Below, one piece after another: positions 17,823 through 25,114 of a DNA stretch of 64,000 bases; positions within the stretch are counted from its first letter, which is position 1; the number at the start of each line of letters is the position of its first letter. Below the pieces are notes generated by a model. It made no database searches and was not told the origin of the DNA. It saw only the letters and a program-made list of their open reading frames with translations. Source of the DNA: Kribbella jiaozuonensis (lineage in GTDB: Bacteria; Actinomycetota; Actinomycetes; Propionibacteriales; Kribbellaceae); contig NZ_SZPZ01000002.1 of assembly GCF_005233875.1 (NCBI RefSeq), forward strand, positions 1,054,001 to 1,118,000, in the 5' to 3' direction. A program made the translations under genes and the position numbers.

Positions 17823-17888
17823 AGAGAACGTCCCGGAGTGACCTCGCTCACGGTCCCGGTCGAAGCCCCGCGTGACGGCGTGAACCGG

Positions 17889-17907
17889 TTAGGGGAGCCT
17901 TATTTGA
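17889..17907. promoter_or_regulatory. Possible iron box (IdeR/DmdR/DtxR-like)
   Basis: TTAGGGGAGCCTTATTTGA matches 12 of 19 positions of the DtxR-family iron-box consensus as I remember it, with the left half strong and the right half weak. It covers the -35 region of the sufR promoter, where an iron repressor could act. The match is modest, so this is tentative. Confidence 0.3.
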
Positions 17908-17932
17908 AGGGCCCCGGGAATTACGCGACACT
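17904..17932 (+). promoter_or_regulatory. Promoter of the suf operon
   Basis: TTGAAG (17904-17909) and GACACT (17927-17932) are separated by exactly 17 bases. Transcription would start at about 17939, the first base of the sufR GTG, giving a leaderless mRNA. The -10 box overlaps the SufR operator. Confidence 0.55.
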
Positions 17933-17942
17933 GATGTTGTGA
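17928..17942. promoter_or_regulatory. SufR operator ACACT-N5-TGTGA
   Basis: The sequence ACACT GATGT TGTGA is an exact match to the ACACT-N5-TGTGA element that I recall being reported as the SufR-binding inverted repeat upstream of the Mycobacterium tuberculosis suf operon. It covers the -10 box, the predicted transcription start and the GTG start codon of sufR, so bound SufR would block initiation directly and autoregulate the operon. Confidence 0.7.
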
Positions 17943-18670
17943 AAACTCCTGCGACGAACGGATCGGCGCCCACCGGCGCTGCCGCGCGGGACGAGTCCAC
18001 CCGGGACCGGGTAGCCCGCTCGATCCTGACCAACGGTCCGTCCAGCGCCGCGGTGCTGGCGGAGCGGCTCGAGCTGACCCCGGCGGCGGTCCGGCGGCAT
18101 CTCGACCACCTGCTCGAGGAGGGCCTGGTCGAGTCCCGCGAGGAGCGCGTCTACGGCCCGCGCGGCCGCGGCCGCCCCGCGAAGGTCTTCGTGCTGACCG
18201 ACACCGGCCGGCACGCCTTCCACCAGGCGTACGACGACCTGGCGGCGACGGCGATGCGGTTCATCGCCGAGGCCGGCGGTGACGACGCCGTGGCGGAGTT
18301 CGCCCGGCGCCGTGTCGCCGAGGTGGAGGAGCGGTACCGGGAGCAGCTCGCGCTGGCTCCCGAGAGCAAGAAGGCGCAAGCGCTCGCCCAGGCCCTGACG
18401 GCGGACGGGTACGCAGCCTCGACGGCGGAGGCGGGCCACGGCGCCCAGCTCTGCCAGCACCACTGCCCGGTCGCGCACGTGGCCGAGCAGTTCCCCCAGC
18501 TGTGCGAGGCCGAGACCGAGGTGTTCTCGAGACTCCTCGGCAAGCACGTGCAGCGCCTGGCCACCATCGCCCACGGCGACGGTGTCTGTACGACGCACAT
18601 CCCGGGTCCGGTCGTGACCGAGCCCGTTGCCCCTGTATCCGACGGCGAATCTGCGAGGACTGCACGATGA
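17939..18670 (+). CDS. sufR: SufR, iron-sulfur-sensing repressor of the suf operon
   Basis: 243 residues. An N-terminal ArsR/DeoR-like winged helix (LAERLELTPAAVRRHLDHLLEEG, residues 40-62) with a GRGRPAKVF wing is followed by a C-terminal cluster domain. Cys172, Cys176, Cys189 and Cys217 keep the C-x3-C-x12-C-x27-C spacing of the 4Fe-4S ligands of M. tuberculosis SufR. The holo-protein is expected to repress suf and to release it when the cluster is lost under oxidative, nitrosative or iron stress. It starts with GTG at a leaderless promoter. Its stop overlaps the sufB ATG (ATGA). Confidence 0.92.
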   Translation: MKTPATNGSAPTGAAARDESTRDRVARSILTNGPSSAAVLAERLELTPAAVRRHLDHLLEEGLVESREERVYGPRGRGRPAKVFVLTDTGRHAFHQAYDDLAATAMRFIAEAGGDDAVAEFARRRVAEVEERYREQLALAPESKKAQALAQALTADGYAASTAEAGHGAQLCQHHCPVAHVAEQFPQLCEAETEVFSRLLGKHVQRLATIAHGDGVCTTHIPGPVVTEPVAPVSDGESARTAR

Positions 18671-20079
18671 CGCAAACCGCTCACCCCGAACTGGAAGGCC
18701 TCGGCAACTACCAGTACGGCTGGGCCGACTCCGACGCCGCCGGTGCGGTCGCCCAGCGTGGCCTCAGCACCGACGTGGTGCGGGGCATCTCCGCCCTCAA
18801 GAACGAGCCGGAGTGGATGCTCGACCTGCGGCTGAAGGGCCTGAAGCTCTTCGACCGCAAGCCGATGCCGTCGTGGGGTGCGGACCTGTCCGGGATCGAC
18901 TTCGACAACATCAAGTACTTCGTCCGCTCGACCGAGAAGCAGGCGACCAGCTGGGAAGAGCTGCCCGAGGACATCAAGAACACCTACGACAAGCTCGGCA
19001 TCCCGGAGGCGGAGAAGCAGCGCCTGGTCGCCGGTGTCGCCGCGCAGTACGAGTCCGAGGTCGTCTACCACCAGATCCGTGAGGACCTGGAGGCCCAGGG
19101 CGTCATCTTCCTGGACACCGACACCGGTCTCAAGGAGCACCCGGAGATCTTCAAGGAGTACTTCGGCTCGGTCATCCCGGTCGGCGACAACAAGTTCGCC
19201 TCGCTGAACACCGCGGTCTGGTCCGGCGGCTCGTTCATCTACGTGCCCAAGGGCGTCAAGGTGGACATCCCGCTGCAGGCCTACTTCCGGATCAACACCG
19301 AGAACATGGGCCAGTTCGAGCGGACCCTGATCATCGTCGACGAGGACGCCTACGTGCACTACGTCGAGGGCTGCACGGCGCCGATCTACAAGTCGGACTC
19401 GCTGCACTCCGCGGTGGTCGAGATCATCGTGAAGAAGGGCGCCCGCTGCCGCTACACGACGATCCAGAACTGGTCGAACAACGTCTACAACCTGGTCACC
19501 AAGCGCGCCACCTGCGAAGAGGGCGCGACGATGGAGTGGATCGACGGCAACATCGGCTCCAAGGTGACGATGAAGTACCCGGCCGTCTACCTGATGGGTG
19601 AGCACGCCAAGGGCGAGACGCTGTCGGTCGCGTTCGCGGGCGAGGGCCAGCACCAGGACGCCGGCTCGAAGATGGTGCACAACGCGCCGTACACGTCGAG
19701 CTCGATCGTGTCGAAGTCGGTGGCCCGCGGCGGCGGCCGGACGTCGTACCGCGGTCTGGTCGAGGTGGCGCCGGGCTCGCACCACAGCAAGTCCACGGTG
19801 CGCTGTGACGCGCTGCTGGTCGACACCATCAGCCGCTCGGACACCTACCCGTACGTCGACGTCCGCGAGGACGACGTGGCGATGGGGCACGAGGCGACCG
19901 TGTCCAAGGTCAGCGACGACCAACTCTTCTACCTGATGAGCCGGGGCATGGCGGAGGACGAGGCGATGGCGATGATCGTCCGCGGCTTCATCGAGCCGAT
20001 CGCCCGCGAGCTCCCGATGGAGTACGCGCTGGAACTCAACCGGCTCATCGAGCTGCAGATGGAAGGGGCCGTCGGCTGA
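18667..20079 (+). CDS. sufB: SufB, Fe-S scaffold subunit
   Basis: 470 residues, the standard length, without the intein found at this site in M. tuberculosis. It carries the SUF_FeS core with TVRCDALLVD and YPYVDVREDDVAMGHEATVSK and ends RLIELQMEGAVG. SufB forms the SufBC2D scaffold on which clusters are assembled. I chose ATG 18667 because it makes the four-base overlap with sufR and yields the family N-terminus. Its stop overlaps the sufD ATG (TGATG). Confidence 0.96.
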   Translation: MTQTAHPELEGLGNYQYGWADSDAAGAVAQRGLSTDVVRGISALKNEPEWMLDLRLKGLKLFDRKPMPSWGADLSGIDFDNIKYFVRSTEKQATSWEELPEDIKNTYDKLGIPEAEKQRLVAGVAAQYESEVVYHQIREDLEAQGVIFLDTDTGLKEHPEIFKEYFGSVIPVGDNKFASLNTAVWSGGSFIYVPKGVKVDIPLQAYFRINTENMGQFERTLIIVDEDAYVHYVEGCTAPIYKSDSLHSAVVEIIVKKGARCRYTTIQNWSNNVYNLVTKRATCEEGATMEWIDGNIGSKVTMKYPAVYLMGEHAKGETLSVAFAGEGQHQDAGSKMVHNAPYTSSSIVSKSVARGGGRTSYRGLVEVAPGSHHSKSTVRCDALLVDTISRSDTYPYVDVREDDVAMGHEATVSKVSDDQLFYLMSRGMAEDEAMAMIVRGFIEPIARELPMEYALELNRLIELQMEGAVG

Positions 20080-21281
20080 TGTCGTCGTCTGACACCCTTG
20101 TTGCTACCGGCAACAAGGCGCACTCCCACGGGCCGGGTTCCCCGGTCCCGCTCCAGGCGCGCAGCGAGCGGCCCACGTCGTACGACGTGGCCGACTTCGC
20201 GGTGCCGACCGGGCGCGAGGAGGAGTGGCGCTTCACGCCGGTCAAGCAGCTGAAGGCACTGTTCGAGGACGCGGCCGGCACCGAGACCCCGAAGGTCGAC
20301 GCGTCCGGTCCGGAGGGCGTGGTCTTCGAGACCGTCGCCGCGGACTCGCTCAAGGTCGGCAAGCCGCAGGACCGCTCCGCGGCCGTCGCCTGGAACCACG
20401 CGGGCGACGCGTTCGCGGTCCGGATCCCGGTCGAGGCCGAGCTGACCGAGGCGGTGCACGTGAACGTCGCGAGCCTCGGCGCCCGCGGCTTCAGCCACCT
20501 GATCATCGAGTCCGGCCGGCACAGCAAGGCGATCGTGATCATCGATCACAGTGGCTCCGGTGAACTCGGTAGCAACGTCGAGATCGTCGTCGGCGACGGC
20601 GCCGACCTGCGGGTCGTCTCGATCCAGCAGGGCGACCACGAGTCGATCCACCTCGGCCAGCACGACGCGGTCGTCGGCCGGGACGCGAAGCTCCACCACG
20701 TCGCGGTCACCCTCGGCGGCAAGATCGTCCGGATCGGCACCAACGTCCGGTACGCCGGTCCCGGTGGCGACGCCGAACTGCTCGGGGTGTACTTCGCCGA
20801 GTCCGGTCAGCACCACGAGAACCGGCTCTTCGTCGACCACGAGGCGACCAACTGCAAGAGCAACGTGCTCTACAAGGGCGCGCTGGCCGGTGACAAGGCC
20901 CGCTCGGTGTGGATCGGCGACGTGTTGATCCGGGCCGCGGCCGAGGGCACCGACACCTTCGAGCTGAACCGGAACCTGGTCCTGACCGACGGCGCCCGCG
21001 CCGACTCGGTGCCGAACCTGGAGATCGAGACCGGCGAGATCGAGGGCGCCGGCCACGCGTCGGCGACCGGCCGGTTCGACGACGAGCAGCTGTTCTACCT
21101 GCAGGCCCGCGGCATCCCCGAGGACGCGGCGCGGCGGCTGGTCGTGTCCGGCTTCTTCAACGACATCATCGGCAAGATCGGTGTCCCCGAGGTCACCGAG
21201 CACCTGCACGAGGTGATCGAAGAGAAGCTGGCCCGCACCGCCGAGCTGAGCGAGTCCGCCAAGGCGGTTGTCGGCCAGTGA
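20079..21281 (+). CDS. sufD: SufD, Fe-S scaffold subunit
   Basis: 400 residues and paralogous to SufB over the C-terminal beta-helix. The family segments VPTGREEEWRFTPVKQLKALF near residue 45, HHENRLFVDHEATNCKSNVLYKGAL and the final GRFDDEQLFYLQARGIPEDAARRLVV are present. It partners SufB and SufC in the assembly complex. Its stop overlaps the GTG of the ferredoxin gene by four bases. Confidence 0.95.
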   Translation: MSSSDTLVATGNKAHSHGPGSPVPLQARSERPTSYDVADFAVPTGREEEWRFTPVKQLKALFEDAAGTETPKVDASGPEGVVFETVAADSLKVGKPQDRSAAVAWNHAGDAFAVRIPVEAELTEAVHVNVASLGARGFSHLIIESGRHSKAIVIIDHSGSGELGSNVEIVVGDGADLRVVSIQQGDHESIHLGQHDAVVGRDAKLHHVAVTLGGKIVRIGTNVRYAGPGGDAELLGVYFAESGQHHENRLFVDHEATNCKSNVLYKGALAGDKARSVWIGDVLIRAAAEGTDTFELNRNLVLTDGARADSVPNLEIETGEIEGAGHASATGRFDDEQLFYLQARGIPEDAARRLVVSGFFNDIIGKIGVPEVTEHLHEVIEEKLARTAELSESAKAVVGQ

Positions 21282-21616
21282 GCGACAGCTTCGAGCGCGC
21301 CTGCGCCGCCGCCGACGTACCCGACGAGGGAGTGATCCCGGTCGAGGTCGGCGGCGTGGAGGTCGCGGTGGTGAAGAGCGAGGGACAGTACTTCGCGGTG
21401 CGGGACGAGTGCTCGCACGCGCAGATCCAGCTGTCCGAGGGTGACGTCGGCGAGTGCGAGATCGAGTGCTGGTTGCACGGGTCCCGCTTCGACCTGCGCA
21501 CCGGCGAGCCGACCAGCCTGCCGGCGTACGACCCGGTGCCGATCTACCCCGTGCGCCTCGACGGCGACGACGTACTCGTCGACGTGAAGAACCCCCTGAA
21601 CCAAGCAGCCCTGTAA
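21278..21616 (+). CDS. Rieske-type non-heme iron ferredoxin
   Basis: 112 residues with a Rieske 2Fe-2S motif: CSH near residue 48 and CWLH near residue 66, giving two Cys and two His ligands. It resembles the small dioxygenase-type ferredoxin encoded inside actinobacterial suf operons. It may supply electrons for cluster assembly or act as a cluster recipient. The start at GTG 21278 overlaps the sufD stop (GTGA). It lies 23 bases before sufC. Confidence 0.88.
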   Translation: MSDSFERACAAADVPDEGVIPVEVGGVEVAVVKSEGQYFAVRDECSHAQIQLSEGDVGECEIECWLHGSRFDLRTGEPTSLPAYDPVPIYPVRLDGDDVLVDVKNPLNQAAL

Positions 21617-21639
21617 ACGACGGAGATAGAAGAAACCTC

Positions 21640-22401
21640 ATGGCGACACTCGAGATCCGCGACCTGCACGTGTCGGTCGACACCGAGAACGGCCCGAAGC
21701 AGATCCTGCGCGGCGTCGACCTGACCATCGCCGGCGGTCAGACGCACGCGATCATGGGCCCGAACGGCTCCGGCAAGTCGACGCTGGCGTACTCGATCGC
21801 CGGGCACCCGAAGTACAACGTCACCAGCGGCACCGTGACGCTGGACGGCGAGGACGTGCTGGACATGTCCGTCGACGAGCGCGCCCGGGCCGGCCTGTTC
21901 CTGGCCATGCAGTACCCGGTCGAGGTACCCGGGGTCTCGGTGGCGAACTTCCTCCGGACCGCGAAGACCGCGATCGACGGCGAGGCGCCGAAGCTGCGGA
22001 CCTGGATCAAGGACGTCAACAAGGCGCTCGCCGATCTGGACATGGACTCCGACTTCGGCACCCGGAACGTCAACGAGGGCTTCTCCGGCGGTGAGAAGAA
22101 GCGGCACGAGATCGTCCAGCTCGAGCTGCTGAACCCGAAGGTCGCGATCCTCGACGAGACCGACTCCGGCCTCGACATCGACGCGCTGCGGATCGTCTCC
22201 GAGGGCGTCAACCGGTTCGCCGCCCAGGGCGACAAGGGCGTGCTGCTGATCACCCACTACACGCGGATCCTGCGCTACATCAAGCCGGACTTCGTGCACG
22301 TGTTCGTCGACGGTCGCGTCGCCGAAGAGGGTGGCCCGGAGCTGGCCGAAGAGCTCGAGGCGAACGGCTACGAGCGGTTCCTCAAGGCAGGCGCGAAGTG
22401 A
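21640..22401 (+). CDS. sufC: SufC, Fe-S assembly ATPase
   Basis: 253 residues of the ABC-ATPase fold without membrane helices. Walker A is GPNGSGKST, the signature is FSGGEKKRHE, and Walker B is AILDETDSGLD, the form typical of SufC. Its ATP hydrolysis drives the SufBC2D scaffold. ATG 21640 is the family start; the longer frame upstream is not conserved. A GGAGATAGAAGAAA ribosome region precedes it. Confidence 0.96.
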   Translation: MATLEIRDLHVSVDTENGPKQILRGVDLTIAGGQTHAIMGPNGSGKSTLAYSIAGHPKYNVTSGTVTLDGEDVLDMSVDERARAGLFLAMQYPVEVPGVSVANFLRTAKTAIDGEAPKLRTWIKDVNKALADLDMDSDFGTRNVNEGFSGGEKKRHEIVQLELLNPKVAILDETDSGLDIDALRIVSEGVNRFAAQGDKGVLLITHYTRILRYIKPDFVHVFVDGRVAEEGGPELAEELEANGYERFLKAGAK

Positions 22402-23654
22402 CCGACGCCCGGACGTTCAGCAGTCCCCTGGACCTGCAGTCGGTCCGGGCGGACTTCCCGATCCTGTCCCGCGAGCTCGCGGGCGGTTTCCCGCTGGTCT
22501 ACCTGGATTCGGCGAACTCCTCGCAGAAGCCGCTCCAGGTCGTGCAGGCGATCGAGGACCACTACCTCAAGCACAACGCGAACGTGGCCCGCGCCATGCA
22601 CCAGCTCGGTGCCGAGGCCACCGCGGCGTACGAAGGCGGCCGGGACAAGGTCGCGGCCTTCATCGGCGCGCCGTCGCGGGACGAGATCGTCTTCACCAAG
22701 AACGCCTCTGAGGCGCTCAACCTCGCCGCGCACACGCTCGGCGCGTCGCTGAAGCCGGGCGATGTCGTGGTGGTCTCCGAGATGGAGCACCACAGCAACA
22801 TCGTCCCGTGGCAGCTCGCGTGCGAGCGGACCGGCGCGACGCTGAAGTGGTTCGGCGTGACCGAGGACGGTCGGCTCGACCTGTCGAACATCGACGACCT
22901 GCTCACCGAGCAGACCAAGGTCGTCGCGCTGACCTGGGTCTCGAACGCGCTCGGCACGATCAACCCGATCACCGAGATCGCCGCGAAGGCGCACGCGGTC
23001 GGCGCGACCGTGGTCGTCGACGCGTCGCAGGCCGTCCCGCAGTTCCCGGTCGACGTCTCGACGCTGGGCGCCGACCTGCTGGCCTTCACCGGTCACAAGG
23101 TGGTCGGCCCGACCGGTGTCGGCGTGCTCTGGGGACGGTACGACCTGCTCGCCTCGCTCCCGCCGTTCCTCGGCGGCGGCGAGATGATCGAGATCGTGCG
23201 GATGACCGGTTCGACGTACGCCGCTCCGCCGGCCCGGTTCGAGGCGGGTACGCCGCCGATCGCGCAGGCGGTCGGGCTCGGTGCGGCCGTCGACTACCTG
23301 TCCGGGATCGGGATGGACAAGATCGCCGCGCACGAGCACGCGATCGTCGAGTACGCGCTCGAGGGGCTGAAGACCGTTCCCGGTCTGAAGATCCTCGGGC
23401 CGCAGGACGCGGCCGATCACGGCGGTGCGATCAGCTTCGCGCTGGACGGCGTCCACCCGCACGACGTGTCGACCGTGCTGGACACCCGCGGCATCGCCGT
23501 CCGGGCCGGGCACCACTGCGCGCGTCCGGTGCACGAGCGGTTCGGAATGCAATCGTCGACCAGAGCGTCTTTCTATCTGTACACGACGCCGGAGGAGATC
23601 GAGGCGCTCGTGGACGGCCTGGGATTCGTGCGCAAGTACTTCAAGGTGGATTGA
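22398..23654 (+). CDS. sufS: SufS-type cysteine desulfurase
   Basis: 418 residues, a group II PLP-dependent enzyme. Lys234 in FTGHKVVGPTG forms the internal aldimine, and Cys374 in GHHCARPVHERFG is the persulfide cysteine. It extracts sulfur from cysteine and passes it to SufU. The GTG start overlaps the sufC stop by four bases. Confidence 0.95.
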   Translation: MTDARTFSSPLDLQSVRADFPILSRELAGGFPLVYLDSANSSQKPLQVVQAIEDHYLKHNANVARAMHQLGAEATAAYEGGRDKVAAFIGAPSRDEIVFTKNASEALNLAAHTLGASLKPGDVVVVSEMEHHSNIVPWQLACERTGATLKWFGVTEDGRLDLSNIDDLLTEQTKVVALTWVSNALGTINPITEIAAKAHAVGATVVVDASQAVPQFPVDVSTLGADLLAFTGHKVVGPTGVGVLWGRYDLLASLPPFLGGGEMIEIVRMTGSTYAAPPARFEAGTPPIAQAVGLGAAVDYLSGIGMDKIAAHEHAIVEYALEGLKTVPGLKILGPQDAADHGGAISFALDGVHPHDVSTVLDTRGIAVRAGHHCARPVHERFGMQSSTRASFYLYTTPEEIEALVDGLGFVRKYFKVD

Positions 23655-23655
23655 T

Positions 23656-24114
23656 ATGCAGCTCGACAGCCTCTACCAGGAGATCATCCTGGATCACTAC
23701 CGCAGCCCGCACCACGCGGGGCTGTCGGACCCGTACGACGTGGAGGTGCACCACGTGAACCCGTCCTGCGGGGACGAGGTCACACTCCGGGTCGAGCTCG
23801 ACGGCGACACCGTCAAGGGCGTCACGCACAACAGCGTCGGCTGCTCGATCAGCCAGGCGGCGACGTCGGTGATGTCGGACCTGGTGATCGGCAAGCCGGT
23901 GTCCGAGGGTATGGCGACGTACGAGAAGTTCCTCGAGCTGATGCAGGGCCGGGGAAATGTCGAGCCGGACGAAGAGGTTCTCGAGGACGGTGTGGCGTTC
24001 GCGGGCGTCGCGCAGTTCCCGGCCCGGGTGAAGTGTGCACTGCTGGGCTGGTCGGCGTGGCGCGATGCCACCGCCCAGGCCCTCGCAGCCAACGAAGGAG
24101 TCAAGAATGCCTGA
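23656..24114 (+). CDS. sufU: SufU, zinc-dependent sulfurtransferase
   Basis: 152 residues, IscU-like with the SufU insertion. Cys38 (NPSCGDE), Cys63 (SVGCSIS) and Cys127 (RVKCALL) are the three conserved cysteines, and Asp40 is the usual fourth zinc ligand. It takes sulfur from SufS and delivers it to SufBCD. It begins one base after the sufS stop and overlaps the next gene. Confidence 0.94.
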   Translation: MQLDSLYQEIILDHYRSPHHAGLSDPYDVEVHHVNPSCGDEVTLRVELDGDTVKGVTHNSVGCSISQAATSVMSDLVIGKPVSEGMATYEKFLELMQGRGNVEPDEEVLEDGVAFAGVAQFPARVKCALLGWSAWRDATAQALAANEGVKNA

Positions 24115-24493
24115 CCAGACCGACGAGAAGATCGAACTGCCCGAGGTCGACCTCGACGCGGCCGCCGCGCCGGTCGGCACGACCCCGGCCAAGGTCGAGG
24201 ACGTCACCGAGGCACTCAAGGATGTCGTCGACCCGGAGCTCGGCATCAACGTGGTCGACCTGGGCCTGATCTACGGCATCACCGTCGACGACACGAGTAC
24301 GGCGATCATCGACATGACGCTGACGTCCGCGGCCTGCCCGCTGACCGATGTGATCGAGGACCAGACCCGGATGGCGCTGGACGGTCTCGTCAACGACTTC
24401 CGGATCAACTGGGTCTGGATGCCGCCGTGGGGCCCGGAGAAGATCACCGACGACGGCCGCGACCAGCTGCGGGCGCTCGGCTTCAACGTGTGA
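24107..24493 (+). CDS. SufT-like MIP18/DUF59 Fe-S maturation protein
   Basis: 128 residues with a MIP18/PaaD-type domain (DVVDPELGINVVDLGLIYGI, then TLTSAACPLTDVI with the conserved reactive Cys). Such proteins help transfer or mature Fe-S clusters, as Rv1466 (SufT) does in the same operon position in M. tuberculosis. It overlaps the sufU end by eight bases and the following gene start by four. Confidence 0.9.
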   Translation: MPDQTDEKIELPEVDLDAAAAPVGTTPAKVEDVTEALKDVVDPELGINVVDLGLIYGITVDDTSTAIIDMTLTSAACPLTDVIEDQTRMALDGLVNDFRINWVWMPPWGPEKITDDGRDQLRALGFNV

Positions 24494-25107
24494 GCAAGAT
24501 TGTTCACGTAGCGCCGGAGCGGTTGGACAGGTGGCTGACCGGCTTCGGCGAACGGCACGGTGACGTCGAGTACGACGTGACGCCGACGCGCGTCACGTTG
24601 TCCGCCGAGGACGGTTCCTCGGCCGTCGTCACCGTGCCGTTCGAGCCTCTCGCGGACTTGTCCCGCGAGGGGCTCGTTGCACATGTACTGGCCCCACGGC
24701 GGCTCGGGATCCTGCTCGTCCGTCGCGGCGGGTACGGCGCCGGGGTGTTTGCCGATGGCAAGCTTCTCGACTCGAAGGTCGGGTCCCGGCACGTGCAGGG
24801 GACGACGAAGGCGGGCGGCTGGTCGCAGCAGCGGTACGCGCGCCGCCGGGACAACCAGGCCCGCGAGGCGTTCGCGGCGGCGACGGAGGTCGCCGTACGG
24901 ATCCTCGCGCCGGCGAAGCTCGACGTACTGGTGTGCGGGGGAGACCGGCGGGCGGTCGACACGGTGCTCGAGGATCCCCGCTTGAAGGAGCTTCCCGGGC
25001 TGGTGCGGCCGCCGTTCCTCGGCGTACCGGATCCGAAGCAGAAGGTCTTGGAGCAGGCCGGCGTCGACGCGCGGGCGATCCGGATCGAGCTGGATCAACC
25101 GGCGTAG
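24490..25107 (+). CDS. acVLRF1-type peptidyl-tRNA hydrolase (ribosome rescue)
   Basis: 205 residues resembling the actinobacterial Vms1-like release factor 1 (VLRF1) family, an eRF1-fold hydrolase thought to release nascent chains on stalled large subunits. The catalytic loop segment lies at about residues 98-125, with GSRHVQGTTKAGG, a WSQQR containing the candidate catalytic Gln, and RRDNQA. The GTG start overlaps the upstream stop (GTGA), so it could be co-transcribed with suf. It is convergent with the giant gene at 25115 across seven bases and no terminator is visible. Confidence 0.75.
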   Translation: MSKIVHVAPERLDRWLTGFGERHGDVEYDVTPTRVTLSAEDGSSAVVTVPFEPLADLSREGLVAHVLAPRRLGILLVRRGGYGAGVFADGKLLDSKVGSRHVQGTTKAGGWSQQRYARRRDNQAREAFAAATEVAVRILAPAKLDVLVCGGDRRAVDTVLEDPRLKELPGLVRPPFLGVPDPKQKVLEQAGVDARAIRIELDQPA

Positions 25108-25114
25108 CCGTCGG

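Noticed and set aside
18667..20079. Intein in SufB, as in M. tuberculosis
   Set aside because: The protein is the standard 470 residues with uninterrupted conserved segments.
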